Assembly: GCF_000203815.1 (NCBI RefSeq)
Contig: NW_004457624.1
Span: 2,480,001 to 2,544,000, forward strand
Reading direction: 5' to 3'
Source: Cavenderia fasciculata
Lineage: Eukaryota > Evosea > Eumycetozoa > Acytosteliales > Cavenderiaceae
DNA length: 64,000 nucleotides
Below, one piece after another: positions 1 through 9,302 of this stretch. A model generated the notes under the pieces. That model did not search any database. It was not told the DNA's origin and was given only the letters and a program-made list of their open reading frames with translations. A program made the position numbers and the translations under genes. Within the stretch, counting starts at the first letter, position 1. Each line of letters opens with the position of its first letter.

Positions 1-499
1 CTACCAGGTGCCATCAAATTAAAGTTATTTGGTCAAAATTAAAAGAAATTGAAAATAAAATAAAAAAAAGAAAAGAGAATAACTATAAATATAACTATAA
101 CTATATATAATCAATCGACTAGCTAGAATGAATCTTTCTAAAAAATATGATAATAACTTTAAACAACCAAGACGATTTTATAAAAAAAGATAGATATATA
201 GTTATCGTATCTATGCAGTTGTTAACAGAGAAGAAGAAGAAGAAGAAGAAGTCTGAGTTTATTAAAAAATATATATTTTAAATTTATTGGAAATAGGTGA
301 ACTTCACTTAATGATGAATGATTAAAATTTTTGATAATAATTAAACTATGTCTTTTTTAAAAAATACTACAACACATATATCAATGTGTCGGACAAGTTA
401 ATAGAGAATCAAAATGTAATAAACAGAGAAAGAGAAAGATGTTTAACATTTATTAATCATACATTTATTTTGTTTGTGGTTTTTGATCATTGTTATTAG
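1..499. other. AT-rich noncoding stretch
   Basis: No supported gene. The stretch is A/T-rich with short simple repeats, including a GAA run near 230-250. A TTATTAG acceptor-like end at about 493-499 leads into the coding-like fragment that follows, so the last part may be intron of a decayed gene. Confidence 0.5.
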
Positions 500-652
500 G
501 ATTCAAAGGTTAGTGATGTAATGAATCATCGATTGGCATGGACGAGAATCAAAGATATATTGATGAGATCGAGAAATGAAAAGACACATTACTTTGCACT
601 ATCGATATTGGAACGTGTCATCAAACGACAATGGTCTGATGAGAGGGTGTAG
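500..652 (+). pseudogene. exportin-1 (CRM1)-like N-terminal fragment
   Basis: A 50-codon open stretch begins directly after an AG acceptor and ends at a TAG. Its translation contains AWTRIKDIL, then YFALSILERVIKRQW. This is the HEAT-type pattern of the importin-beta N-terminal region and closely resembles the start of exportin-1, where the human pattern is AWTRVDTIL followed by LQILENVIKTRW. A complete exportin exceeds 1000 residues and I see no continuation in frame, so I read this as a relic or a partial duplicate. The base composition is more GC-rich than the flanks, as expected for former coding sequence. Family recognition is from memory of the motif, not from a search. Confidence 0.5.
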
Positions 653-678
653 GTGCATCTTCACCGATCATTTGTCAA

Positions 679-989
679 ATGATATTATCGGTACACTTTG
701 ACATCGATGAGTTGGTCGACCCTTCTCTACTCGTACAGTCATTCCCACTCTCAACTCGGCCCACTGTGTTTGGACAGTCACGTATGGCAAGTGTCCTCGC
801 ATTGATCGAGTTTGTCAATGTCTTTTCGAGTGCTCTGCCCACCAACCCAACATTCTCGATTAGCGTACCAGAGATATTCACCAATATCGTCAAGACGCTG
901 TCAGAGATTCCTCTTCCCAAAACATTCAAAGAGGTCAAACATCTCCTTATTAATTCAATTGGTCAAATCATTTACACCTATCCTATACC

Positions 990-1027
<38 letters not shown>

Positions 1028-1050
1028 AAAATCCCTGCCATAGTGTATGA
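679..1050 (+). pseudogene. coding-like open frame, unrecognised, ending in a Thr run
   Basis: A 123-codon plus-strand frame has codon choice typical of this genome's genes. It ends in a 12-residue Thr run encoded by an ACA repeat. The middle, roughly residues 35-90, reads as helical and hydrophobic. It may belong to the same decayed gene as the exportin-like fragment upstream, but I do not recognise this part. No matching splice sites join it convincingly to its neighbours. A 87-codon frame overlaps it on the other strand, but its codon use looks less natural. Confidence 0.3.
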
Positions 1051-1199
1051 AATTAAATATAAATAATATTTAGATTATAGATTTATTAATTCTAATTCTT
1101 TTTATTTTTTGTTACTCAACCATTGAGTTTAAATAAATTTAGGTTTATCAAATGTTTAAATTTTATGGAATTTGAAAAAGACTTGACAATTGATGGACA

Positions 1200-1571
1200 A
1201 TCTCTACCAATATAAAGATGAATATGAATGAAAGTACAAAGAATTGGTATACTTGACCAAACACACAAGTATTACCATTCCTCAATCTATTGGATTAATT
1301 GATCAGTTGGATCAATCAATCACCAGCAAATGGTACTGGATCAAATCTATTGGAAATGTCCATTCAAACACTATTGGTCATTTGTAAGAGAAAAGGTCAA
1401 AACTTGTTAACAGAACATAATGAATTTTATGAAATCATAAATCAAACCATTTATTCAAATAATTTAAAATTATCACTTTTTCGGATAAAAGGGATACTGG
1501 CCAACAGTATTATCAACAACAACATTACTCCACCACACCAAATGCCATCTTTATCGATGATCCAAAGTTGA
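1200..1571 (+). pseudogene. decayed coding-like segment, unrecognised
   Basis: Two plus-strand frames each look coding over part of this interval: one at about 1215-1375 (with IPQSIGLIDQLDQS), then another at 1299-1571 (with LLTEHNEFYEIINQTIYSNN). The frame change and internal stops suggest a broken gene. No function is assigned. Confidence 0.25.
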
Positions 1572-1584
1572 ACTACCGATATGG

Positions 1585-1845
1585 CTTAAAACCTATGACG
1601 CTACCTATGGCTCATAACCTATGACCTATCTATGGCTCAGAACCTATGACTGTGGTCTCATCCATCCTCTGGAGCCTATGACCTACATGGCTCCGACCTC
1701 TGAATGACTAGTCATCTGGATCAAATGAATGGTCATCATCTAGAACATATGGCTCAAACCTATGACCCTCTGGAACCTATCAATGTGGTCTCATCTGGAA
1801 CCTAAGACCCTCATTGGTTCATCCGTCATCTAGAATCACCTTAAG
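1585..1845 (+). repeat. degenerate CCTATGAC/CTATGGCTC repeat tract
   Basis: The words CCTATGAC, CTATGGCTC and TCATCTGGA(A/T) recur many times over about 260 bases with irregular spacing. It looks like an eroded tandem repeat with a unit near 20-30 bp. No open frame runs through it. Confidence 0.5.
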
Positions 1846-2156
1846 CAGAGTAAAAGAAATTAAAACATTTTTTTCGGTTTTTTTTTTTTAAAGTAATTCT
1901 TTTCCTGTTCTCTCCCATCGGGAAGAGTAGTACTCAGAAGTTACAAAGTTTTATTAATTTTACTTTTTAATTGACCAGCCAGAAATAAAGATTATCTCAA
2001 GAAGAATTAAAGTTAATTTGTTTTGGGGGTTTGTCCATGTCTATGATACATGTTGTATGGACGTTGATCATGTATCTTTTTGTATAGTGTCAAGCATGTT
2101 GGATTGTTTTGGATTGTTGCTTGTTCTAAAAATAAATTGGTTAAAGATATCGCTAT

Positions 2157-2157
<1 letters not shown>
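1846..2157. other. AT-rich stretch 3' of the retrotransposon
   Basis: No gene seen. It contains T homopolymers and ends at the poly-T block that is the A-tail of the retrotransposon on the opposite strand. It is therefore probably the pre-insertion flank. Confidence 0.4.
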
Positions 2158-2187
<30 letters not shown>

Positions 2188-4794
2188 CTCACTAGCACTA
2201 TAGGCAATAATACTGGGTTGATATAATTATTATTATTCTTATTATTTAGTGAATTATTATATTATTAATATTATTATTGATAGTTGTAGAGAGAATAGAA
2301 GAGGATGGCGGTGGTGAAGAGGATGAGAGGAATGAAGCTGAGGGTGAACGATTATAGATGAAGAGTACGCAGAGTCTTGTACCTCTCTAAATGACTAGGT
2401 AGTGCGATCTTGTAGACAGTAGGATGGTTGTAGTTGGAGGAGAATCGAAGGATGATAGTTTGTATTCGTTCTGTAATCGTATGTATTACTGATTCGTCGG
2501 TTTGGTTCATTAGAGCCAAGTGCCATCGGTTACATAATTCTAACGTCTTGTCCCAGTTTACTTTTATAATATGTCGCATATCACTTATCAATCTAGCTCG
2601 CAGGTATTGTTCAGTGAATGGTTCATCTCTTTGGTGACGTAGATCATTACGTCGGAACCATATTCGTTCTAGTGTTGCAGCGACCAAGTTTATAGTCATT
2701 GGAGTTTGTTTGAGGTTGAGGAGGGTGATGTCCCAGACTGGTGGTGGAATGTTGTTGGCAGCAGTAACCTCTTTCAGTATCTTCACTGGCAGCGTGGTCT
2801 CCTTGCATTGGAAGAACAAATGCTTGGAGGATTCATCTTTGCCACACGTCACACAGGTGGAGGCGACTGGGTCACCCCTGACGAGCGGGAGACATTTGGT
2901 TACGTATTTCCAAACCAGATCTCGACCCTTTGGTAGTACGATGGTAGATAGAGCAGCTAGTGCATTCATTGGATACACTCTGTCATCGGTTGCTAAGATC
3001 TTTTGGCCTGGGGTCGGGTCGTACACGTTCCACTTTTCGTTGGATATGGTCAGCCTTTGGAGGTACACTTGTTTGAGAGGTACTCTTCCTCTTTTGTCTG
3101 GTTCCATTGCTGGCTTGGGTACAGCCTCTCTGCTGACGTCGTAGGGTTGGGTAAGCTTTTCCCACTCGCTGCGGCAGAGGCGGACAAAATCGTTTGGTTT
3201 GTCTTGGTTGAGTTGGTCCATCCATGATTGGGCAAAGGAAACCTTTGCAACTCGGTCGTTCTTTACCTCGTGGAGGAACCTTTCGAACATCCATGCCTTT
3301 TGGGCACGGAGTCTAGCGTTGAGGTCCCAGAGGTTGAGACCACCTTGGTCGATCGATCGTATGGAGCGTTTCTTGGACATGGTTCTTTTGGTTGGCTTGG
3401 TTGGGTCTTTCTGACGGTCGTTGCTGAACATGAACCAATCAATAACCTTTTCCAATCTGGTGATTGCCTCGTGACTAGGTGATTCAAGGTACGTGAAATA
3501 ATTTAATTGTGACAGACCATATGTTTTGAGCAAAGCTAATTTACCTCTATAGTTGTTGTTGTGTTTAGGTTTCCATCTAATCAAATCGTTGATTACCTTG
3601 TCAATACGCTCTGGAAGGTGTGGTACCAAACCAAACTGGTTAAAGTAGTAGCCGAGGTAACGTTCTTTGCTTTCCTTGTCCATCAGTGGGTACGGTAAAT
3701 TGGTTGGACTGCCAGGTGACATGATCACACATTTGTCAGTGTTGACTTTGGATGATGTAGCTTTACAGAATAGCTGAATCCATTCGTCCATTAGTTTAAA
3801 TTCTCGGATGTTTTTGGCAAATGTAGACGTGTCGTCGGCAAACTGGAGTAGCTTTACCCAGTTGAGGTGGACAAGAGGCGGTGGCTTTCTCTGTTTGGTT
3901 CCGAAAGCTGGCGGTGGGAGCATAGAGAGAGAGACTGGTGGCTTTGCAGTTGTGGTATCGATTGGCAAACCTTGTATGCGGCCGTCATTGATGATGCTTC
4001 TCGCCAGTGGCTCGGCGATGAGGGCAAATAGCGTCGGTGATATTGGATCACCTTGCTTTGTGCCTCTGACGGTGTGGAATGGTTCAGACAGCGAGTCTCC
4101 TACTCGTACACGGACTGAAGAGTCTGCTAGCATGGACATAACAGCGTTGACTATCAGTGGTGGAGCACCCATCTTGGTCAAGGTTCGTTGGATGGCAGGG
4201 TGGGAGACAGAATCAAATGCCTTGGAAAAGTCGTAGAGAGTGGTGATGGCCTCTTTGTTGTCCTTGTTTGTCTCGAGTGCTTGCTTCATGACGATCAGAT
4301 TGTCGTGGATCAGACGTCCTGGGACAAAGCCCGTTTGGTAGGGGCTGATGACCTTTGGAAGGACTGCCAGTAGCCGGTTGTTGATAACTTTAGAGTAAAT
4401 CTTGTAATCCACGTTCAGCAGTGTGATTGGTCGGCGGTTGCCGATGTCGAGAGCGTCACCTTTGCCTTTGTAGATGGTGACTAAGATCCCCTTCTTCATT
4501 GCTGTTGGGGTACCGTGATGGAGCATCTGGTTGAACAGTCGGCAGAGAAAGGGGAGTAGTGGTCCTGCATAGTGGTGGTAGAACGACGCGGTGATGCCAT
4601 CCTCGCCCGGCGACTTGTGCTTGGCAGTAGTTACGATTGCTCGATGGATCTCTGCCTCGGTGATGTCGCTTTCCATTTTCTGTTTCTCGACTCTGGTGAG
4701 TTGGGGGTTCCAGTTTGCCAGCAGTTTTTTGTGGATGCTCACATTTTTTTCGGCCGAGTATAAATAGCGCAAAACTCCATTGGGAACAACCGAC
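2158..4794 (-). mobile_element. 5'-truncated non-LTR retrotransposon (LINE, TRE-like) upstream of a tRNA gene
   Basis: The element runs on the minus strand. Its coding region ends at 2352, a 3' untranslated stretch of about 160 bases follows, and an uninterrupted T block at about 2160-2187 is its poly-A tail. The reading frame stays open up to at least 4794, a few bases before the tRNA gene at 4801. There it stops abruptly without the endonuclease domain, so the 5' end is truncated. Dictyostelid TRE elements are LINEs that insert next to tRNA genes, and this arrangement fits that habit. I could not identify a target-site duplication. The element is clearly GC-richer than its surroundings. Confidence 0.85.
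2352..4792 (-). CDS. LINE ORF2 fragment: reverse transcriptase plus C-terminal zinc-finger domain
   Basis: About 810 codons are uninterrupted. The reverse-transcriptase core shows KGKGDALDIGNRRPITLLNVDYKI (fingers), a TGFVPGRLIHDN motif, DFSKAFDSV (catalytic Asp), GTKQGDPISPTLF and the catalytic LLQFADDTS box. Near the C-terminus, CVTCGKDESSKHLFFQC forms a C-x2-C-x7-H-x4-C cluster of the zf-RVT type seen in L1-clade ORF2 proteins. The APE endonuclease domain that normally precedes the polymerase is absent. There is no convincing start: the first residues come from TTG/CTA-type codons, so this copy probably makes no protein itself. The intact frame suggests a fairly recent insertion. Confidence 0.85.
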
Positions 4795-4800
4795 CTTAGT

Positions 4801-4873
4801 GCCCGGTTAGCTCAGTCGGTAGAGCGCGAGGCTTTTAACCTCGTGGTCGGGGGTTCGAGCCCCCCATCGGGCG
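4801..4873 (+). tRNA. tRNA-Lys (UUU anticodon)
   Basis: A complete cloverleaf can be folded. The acceptor stem pairs GCCCGGT with ATCGGGC (one G-T pair), the A box reads TAGCTCAGTCGG, the anticodon loop is CTTTTAA with anticodon TTT, and the T arm is GGGGG-TTCGAGC-CCCCC carrying the B box GGTTCGAGCCC. There is no intron. A T run (CTCCTTTTTT) follows within about 17 bases as a pol III terminator. The LINE upstream ends within about 10 bases of the mature 5' end. Confidence 0.97.
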
Positions 4874-5202
4874 CATTTTGCTCCTTTTTTGCATGGGGTG
4901 GCGAGCTGGGACCTAATTTTTAACATTTCCTGAATCTCCACACTCGTGGCTACAATTATATGCAAGTTTCATCGATTTTGGTTAAATTTACTGACTCTTT
5001 GGTAATAATTGATCCTTGGGAAGTAGCTTATAGATCTAATCTTGTCTTAAACTCTCTAGATATTTGATGAGTTTGCAGTTTGACCAACTATTTTAAAAAC
5101 AAAAAGAACTTGATCATCGGTCAATGCTGCTTGTTGTTTATCTTTTCAAAAGAGAGAGAGAGAGAGAGAGATAGAGATAATTATTAAATATATCTTTTTA
5201 AA
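4874..5202. other. intergenic region, 5' flank of the kinase gene
   Basis: After the tRNA terminator the sequence is unremarkable. A run of AG dinucleotides at about 5151-5170 and an A/T-rich leader precede the kinase start codon. No further gene is seen. Confidence 0.5.
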
Positions 5203-6778
5203 ATGGCAATAGAATATGAAGGATATAAAGTATTGAGAAGTTTGGGAGAGGGTAGTTTTGGTTCAACCTATCTAGTAGAAAAAGAAGGACAAGAATTTTG
5301 TATGAAGAAAATACCCATACCAAAGAAATCAAAACAAGCTGAAATCTTAAAAGAAGTATCAATCCTTCAAAGATTAAAGCATCCCTTTATCGTTGGTTAC
5401 ATCAACAACTTTGTATTAAACGGCTATCTCTATATTATCATGGAATACGCCAACCAAGGTGACCTAGGTACCTTTTTAAAGAAATGTCAACAAGATAATA
5501 CTCCCATTCTTCAAGAAGTAAGAAAAACATTTTAAATTTATATTTATATATATCAATATTAACAGATTTTCTTTTCCTTTCCTTTTTCCTTTTTTTTTTT
5601 TTTTTTAAGACTATAATATTATGGTTTTCACAACTTTGTGCAGCAATTAAATATGTTCATGATCATAAAATCATTCATAGAGATATCAAACCCAAAAATA
5701 TTGTTCTACACGATTATCAAGTTAAACTTGCCGACTTTGGAGGTATGTTCTGATGTATAATATAATATAATATCTTTTTTTTTTTTGAAATAATTAAATT
5801 AATTTTGATTTATATTTTGGATTCTTTCTTTTATAAAGCTGGAAAGTTTTTAGATTTACACCAACAAACCAATACTACGATTGGAACAGTTCTCTATATG
5901 AGTCCTGAAATTTGTAATCGTGAAGATTATGATCATTCAACTGATCTTTGGTCATTAGGTGTTGTACTTTATGAATTATTAAATTTATATAATCCTTTTG
6001 GGTAAAAAAAAAAAAGAATATCTATCTATTCTATTTAATATTTATTTACCTTTTTTATTTTTTAATTTTTAGAGACTCAAAAAGATCAGAAGATAATAAA
6101 ATCATTTGGGAAAGAGTAAAAAAAGGAATATTAAAAAGACCAAACAATCAATACAATGAAGATTTAAATAGAATCACAACATCTTTGTTAAATGTAGCAC
6201 CAAAACATAGATCATCTATTGAATCGATTTTAAATAATAGAATCATCTTTACAATTGTTGAAAAGACTGAAGGATTTATAGAGTTGCTAGCAACCAAATT
6301 AAAGATTGAAAATCTAAAAGATACCAATGGTCCACTATACAAAATCAAACAAGAATGGGTGGAAAAAAGAAACCAAGAAAAGGAAAAGGAGAGATTACAA
6401 GAACAACAAAGATTGGAATTGGAAAAGGTAAATGAAAAACAAGACATTTATGGTTTATTTAAAAGGGTTGAAAAAAGTATTGTCAAACTAGATCAAATCA
6501 ACTATGAAATGGAAAAGGAATTATTGTCAAAACAATTATCCTCACCTCCAACACAATGGGTCATCAATGAAAAGGTAAAAAGTCGTCTTTCAATCAATCT
6601 CAAAGACAATCCAATCAATAGTTGGGCATTTGAAGTTGAATTGATTAGAAGTAAATTGGAAATTGTACCTTCAGATATTAGAATTCAAAGTTTTGGTAAA
6701 ATTGATCAATACGTCAATGGAAGAATTGCTAAATTAATGTATGAAAATATGGGTGGAAATAAAATTTTTGATTTCTAA
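5203..6778 (+). CDS. NEK-like serine/threonine protein kinase
   Basis: Four exons (5203-5517, 5610-5742, 5839-6001, 6073-6778) give 438 residues. The kinase domain fills the first 290 or so: glycine loop GEGSFGSTY (from about residue 14), ATP-anchoring Lys in FCMKKI, catalytic loop [11 protein letters not shown] followed by Ala, GTVLYMSPE in place of APE, and [12 protein letters not shown]. The sequence flavour, with KI(P)IPKK and [11 protein letters not shown], is that of NIMA-related kinases. All residues needed for catalysis are present. The C-terminal third is charged, has a short coiled-coil-like stretch ([16 protein letters not shown]) and shows no domain I know. NEKs act in mitosis and on centrosomes or cilia; the role here is inferred only from family. 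Confidence 0.85.
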
Positions 6779-6812
6779 AAATAAAATAAATAAAGATAAA
6801 TAATATTAAAAT

Positions 6813-7475
6813 TTATTTAATTAATAGTTTTTTCATTGCATCAATGATGAGAGGTTCAGATTTGATCGGATTTGGAAGGTCTTGGATACTTGGCAGTTCT
6901 AAAGACAAAGAAACGGCAGTACACATTTTCTCGGTCAATGAAGATTCATTTGTAATCGATTCATTAGAGAATGCATCAAATTGTACAAAAACAAGTTGGT
7001 TCTTTGGGAGAATTGGTTCAAAGTTGTCAACTTGAAATATCAGACTTGATTTGATGATTGATTCCTTTGGGCGATTCGGAAACAGGGTATTACCAAAACA
7101 AATATGAAAGAGATGATTGGTTTTGGAATCTCTTTCATTTTGTCAAAAGGAGCGATGAATTCTTTGTGAGGGAATGAATGGTTGGCTTGCTCTATGCATT
7201 TCAATGATAATTCGTTTCTTTGACATTGTAGTACAACCAAGATCATAGATGGTTGAAAGGTTGTCCAATCCGGGGTGGATTGGCCCCAAGAAGGTGAGAG
7301 ATTTGATCTTGTCTTGATCTTGAAGACCAAATACATCATTTAGAAATGGTACTAATAGTTTCTTGTCTTTAAAGATTTTCTTTAATCCTTCTTCTCCTCT
7401 ACCATTAATACAAGGATTTTGTTGTTTGGAATAAAAACGATATAAAGATCCAGTAATTGAATTAATTCTATTCAT
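6813..7475 (-). pseudogene. PD-(D/E)XK nuclease/transposase-family (Rpn-like) gene, interrupted
   Basis: From ATG at 7475 a frame of 110 codons ends at a TGA (7145-7143). The same frame then continues for about 109 more codons to a TAA at 6813. The first part carries the pattern of the Rpn/PDDEXK_2 nuclease-transposase family: KIFKDKKLLVPFLNDVFG, then DLGCTTMSKKRIIIEMHRA, where the D and the E belong to the nuclease motif. The later part (LVFVQFDAFSNES, then LSLELPSIQDLPNPI) looks like the family's C-terminal half. The N-terminus, MNRINSITGSLYRFYSK, is basic and free of acidic residues, like a mitochondrial presequence. One in-frame stop with coding sequence beyond suggests a pseudogene or an unrecognised intron. 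Confidence 0.5.
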
Positions 7476-7577
7476 TGCAAATATATATATATAGAGAGAG
7501 AGAGAGAAGAAAAATAAATAATCAACTTTGTTAATTTGTAAACAAACAAAACTTTTCAAAGGTTTTTGACCATAAAG

Positions 7578-7672
7578 ATGAATAAAAAATTAAATTAAAA
7601 TTTTTATTTTATTAAAAGGTTTTGAACAAACCCGCTTTCTTTAATCATTCTTTTTCTTCTTGATACTTTTAA
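7578..7672. repeat. direct repeat, copy 1
   Basis: The stretch from GATGAATAAA through ATTAAAAGGTTTTGAACAA to GATACTTTTAA recurs almost unchanged at 7775-7874. The second copy ends on the stop codon of the cathepsin-like gene, so this first copy is a duplicated 3' flank. A shorter, poorer partial copy lies between them (about 7685-7740). Confidence 0.75.
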
Positions 7673-7774
7673 ATGTTTAAAGGAAAGGGTTGAACAACCC
7701 CCCCATTTTATTTAATCATTCTTCTTCTTCTTCTTTTTAAACAAAAATAAACTAAAACTATAAGAAATTTGTGG

Positions 7775-7874
7775 ATGAATAAAATAAAAATGAAAACATT
7801 TTTTATTTTATTAAAAGGTTTTGAACAACCCCGCTTTCTTTAATCATTCTTCTTCTTCTTCTTGATACTTTTAA
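7775..7874. repeat. direct repeat, copy 2
   Basis: This copy matches 7578-7672 with a few substitutions and extra CTT units. It overlaps the terminal codon of the cathepsin-like gene on the minus strand and would form its 3' UTR or polyadenylation region. Confidence 0.75.
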
Positions 7875-8977
7875 CCCTTGACAATGATATAAGAACTCTT
7901 GGTTGCAATACCACAGTTATTACCTTTATCCTTTGACATTAAAGCGTATCCTAAAAATTTGAAAAAAATATATAAATATATTAATATTTATCTCTTTTAT
8001 AATTATCTCTATTGCCAATTTTTAAGAAACGGACCATTGACACCCCAATCAGTTCCCCACTCATTACGAATGGACCAGTAATTATCATTGTTGAGGACAC
8101 CATAACCAGTAACCAAGACAGAGTGATCGAGATTGGTAGATGAACATTGAGCATTGTAATATACACCAGATTCATAGAATTGGAATTCACCACTGGCATC
8201 AATATAGACCGAGACTGGACCATGGGTGGCGACGGCTTGGGCCATTTCTTGTTCATCGGCTTGAGCAATGGTGGTATAGTTGGAATAGGCAGCGACAGTT
8301 TCGACTGGGTCAGCTTGGCATTTTTGTTGTTTTCCTTTGAATGGATAGGTCTTGGCACTTTGGAGACCATCAACGATCATATACTCAAAAGAGTTGTTGA
8401 TTTCTCCACCATTACACCCTTCATTACCATTTCCACCAGAACAATCAAGGACTTGTTGAACAGAGAGTGGAATGACTGCAAAGTCATTGTAAATGGCCCA
8501 CATACTTTCGGCACAACCAACAGATGAGAATGCATAAGATGATAAACAATCAGCATCAGTGTTTGGTACAGCTGAAACTACTCCTTTTTTGGTCCAATCA
8601 ACTGAAATTGGAATTGGTGATGAAGAGGATGAAGAATCAAAAGTTGAAACTAATTGATTATTATTATTGTTATGATTGATTTGACCCTTGGCATTTGTAA
8701 ATTGCAAGATGAATTCCTTGTTTGAAAGATCGGCAAACTTGTTCAAACCCAATCTAGATGAATGCTTTTGTTGGTTCCAGGTGGTAATGAGGTCAAAGTT
8801 GTTCTTGAAAGTATTGTAAGCCTTGTTAAAGTGACCAGATTCATAACTCTTGTCATGCTTGTTCATCCAGTTTCTAAAAGCATTTTGATAATGACTTTCT
8901 GAAAATAAGTTGGTTGCTATTGATGATTGTACAATCAAACAAATTAAAAATAAAATATAAATTGAGTATCTAAACAT
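7871..8977 (-). CDS. cathepsin L-like papain-family protein, probable pseudoprotease
   Basis: Two exons (8977-8035, 7950-7871) give 340 residues. Layout: signal peptide (FLICLIVQSSIA), I29 inhibitor prodomain (about 25-90, with NKFADLSNKEF), an N/S-rich linker, then the C1A peptidase domain starting at SVDWTKKGVVS. Where papain-type enzymes have the C-G-S-C-W-A-F active-site string, this protein reads C-L-S-S-Y-A-F, so the nucleophilic Cys is Ser and the following Trp is Tyr. The oxyanion Gln is also not recognisable. The partner His is kept (LDHSVLVTGYG) and so is the Asn (IRNEWG). The second exon restores the conserved end, NGYALMSKDKGNNCGIATKSSY. The intron donor is GTCCGT, weaker than its neighbours. 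The protein is secreted or lysosomal and probably non-catalytic. A close relative with an active Cys is expected elsewhere in the genome. Confidence 0.88.
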
Positions 8978-9302
8978 TGGTAAATGAAATGATTATATAT
9001 ATATATATCTATATGAATACACTTAAAAGTTCCAATGTTAAATTTATAGTAAACGGGTGCGTCGTTTTGAAACAAGGGTTGGTCGGAACAAGATCACATT
9101 GGGGGATATTTTATAATTTAAAGGTCGGGATTGAAGGAAAGATTTTTTTTTTATGATTTTTTGGAAAAGTTGTTTGAGTTTTTGGAGACCATGGTCTCCA
9201 ATGCTCCAAAAACAAGGTAAGATGTTGTTGTGTTTATTGTACAATAATAAATAAAAGTTTTGAGCTCGGAAAAGTCTAGACTAGCCCGATACATATCTTT
9301 AA
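8978..9302. other. intergenic region between cathepsin-like gene and RhoGEF gene
   Basis: A/T-rich sequence with a TATATATA tract just upstream of the cathepsin-like start. No supported gene; a 66-codon minus-strand frame has no coding character. Confidence 0.5.
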
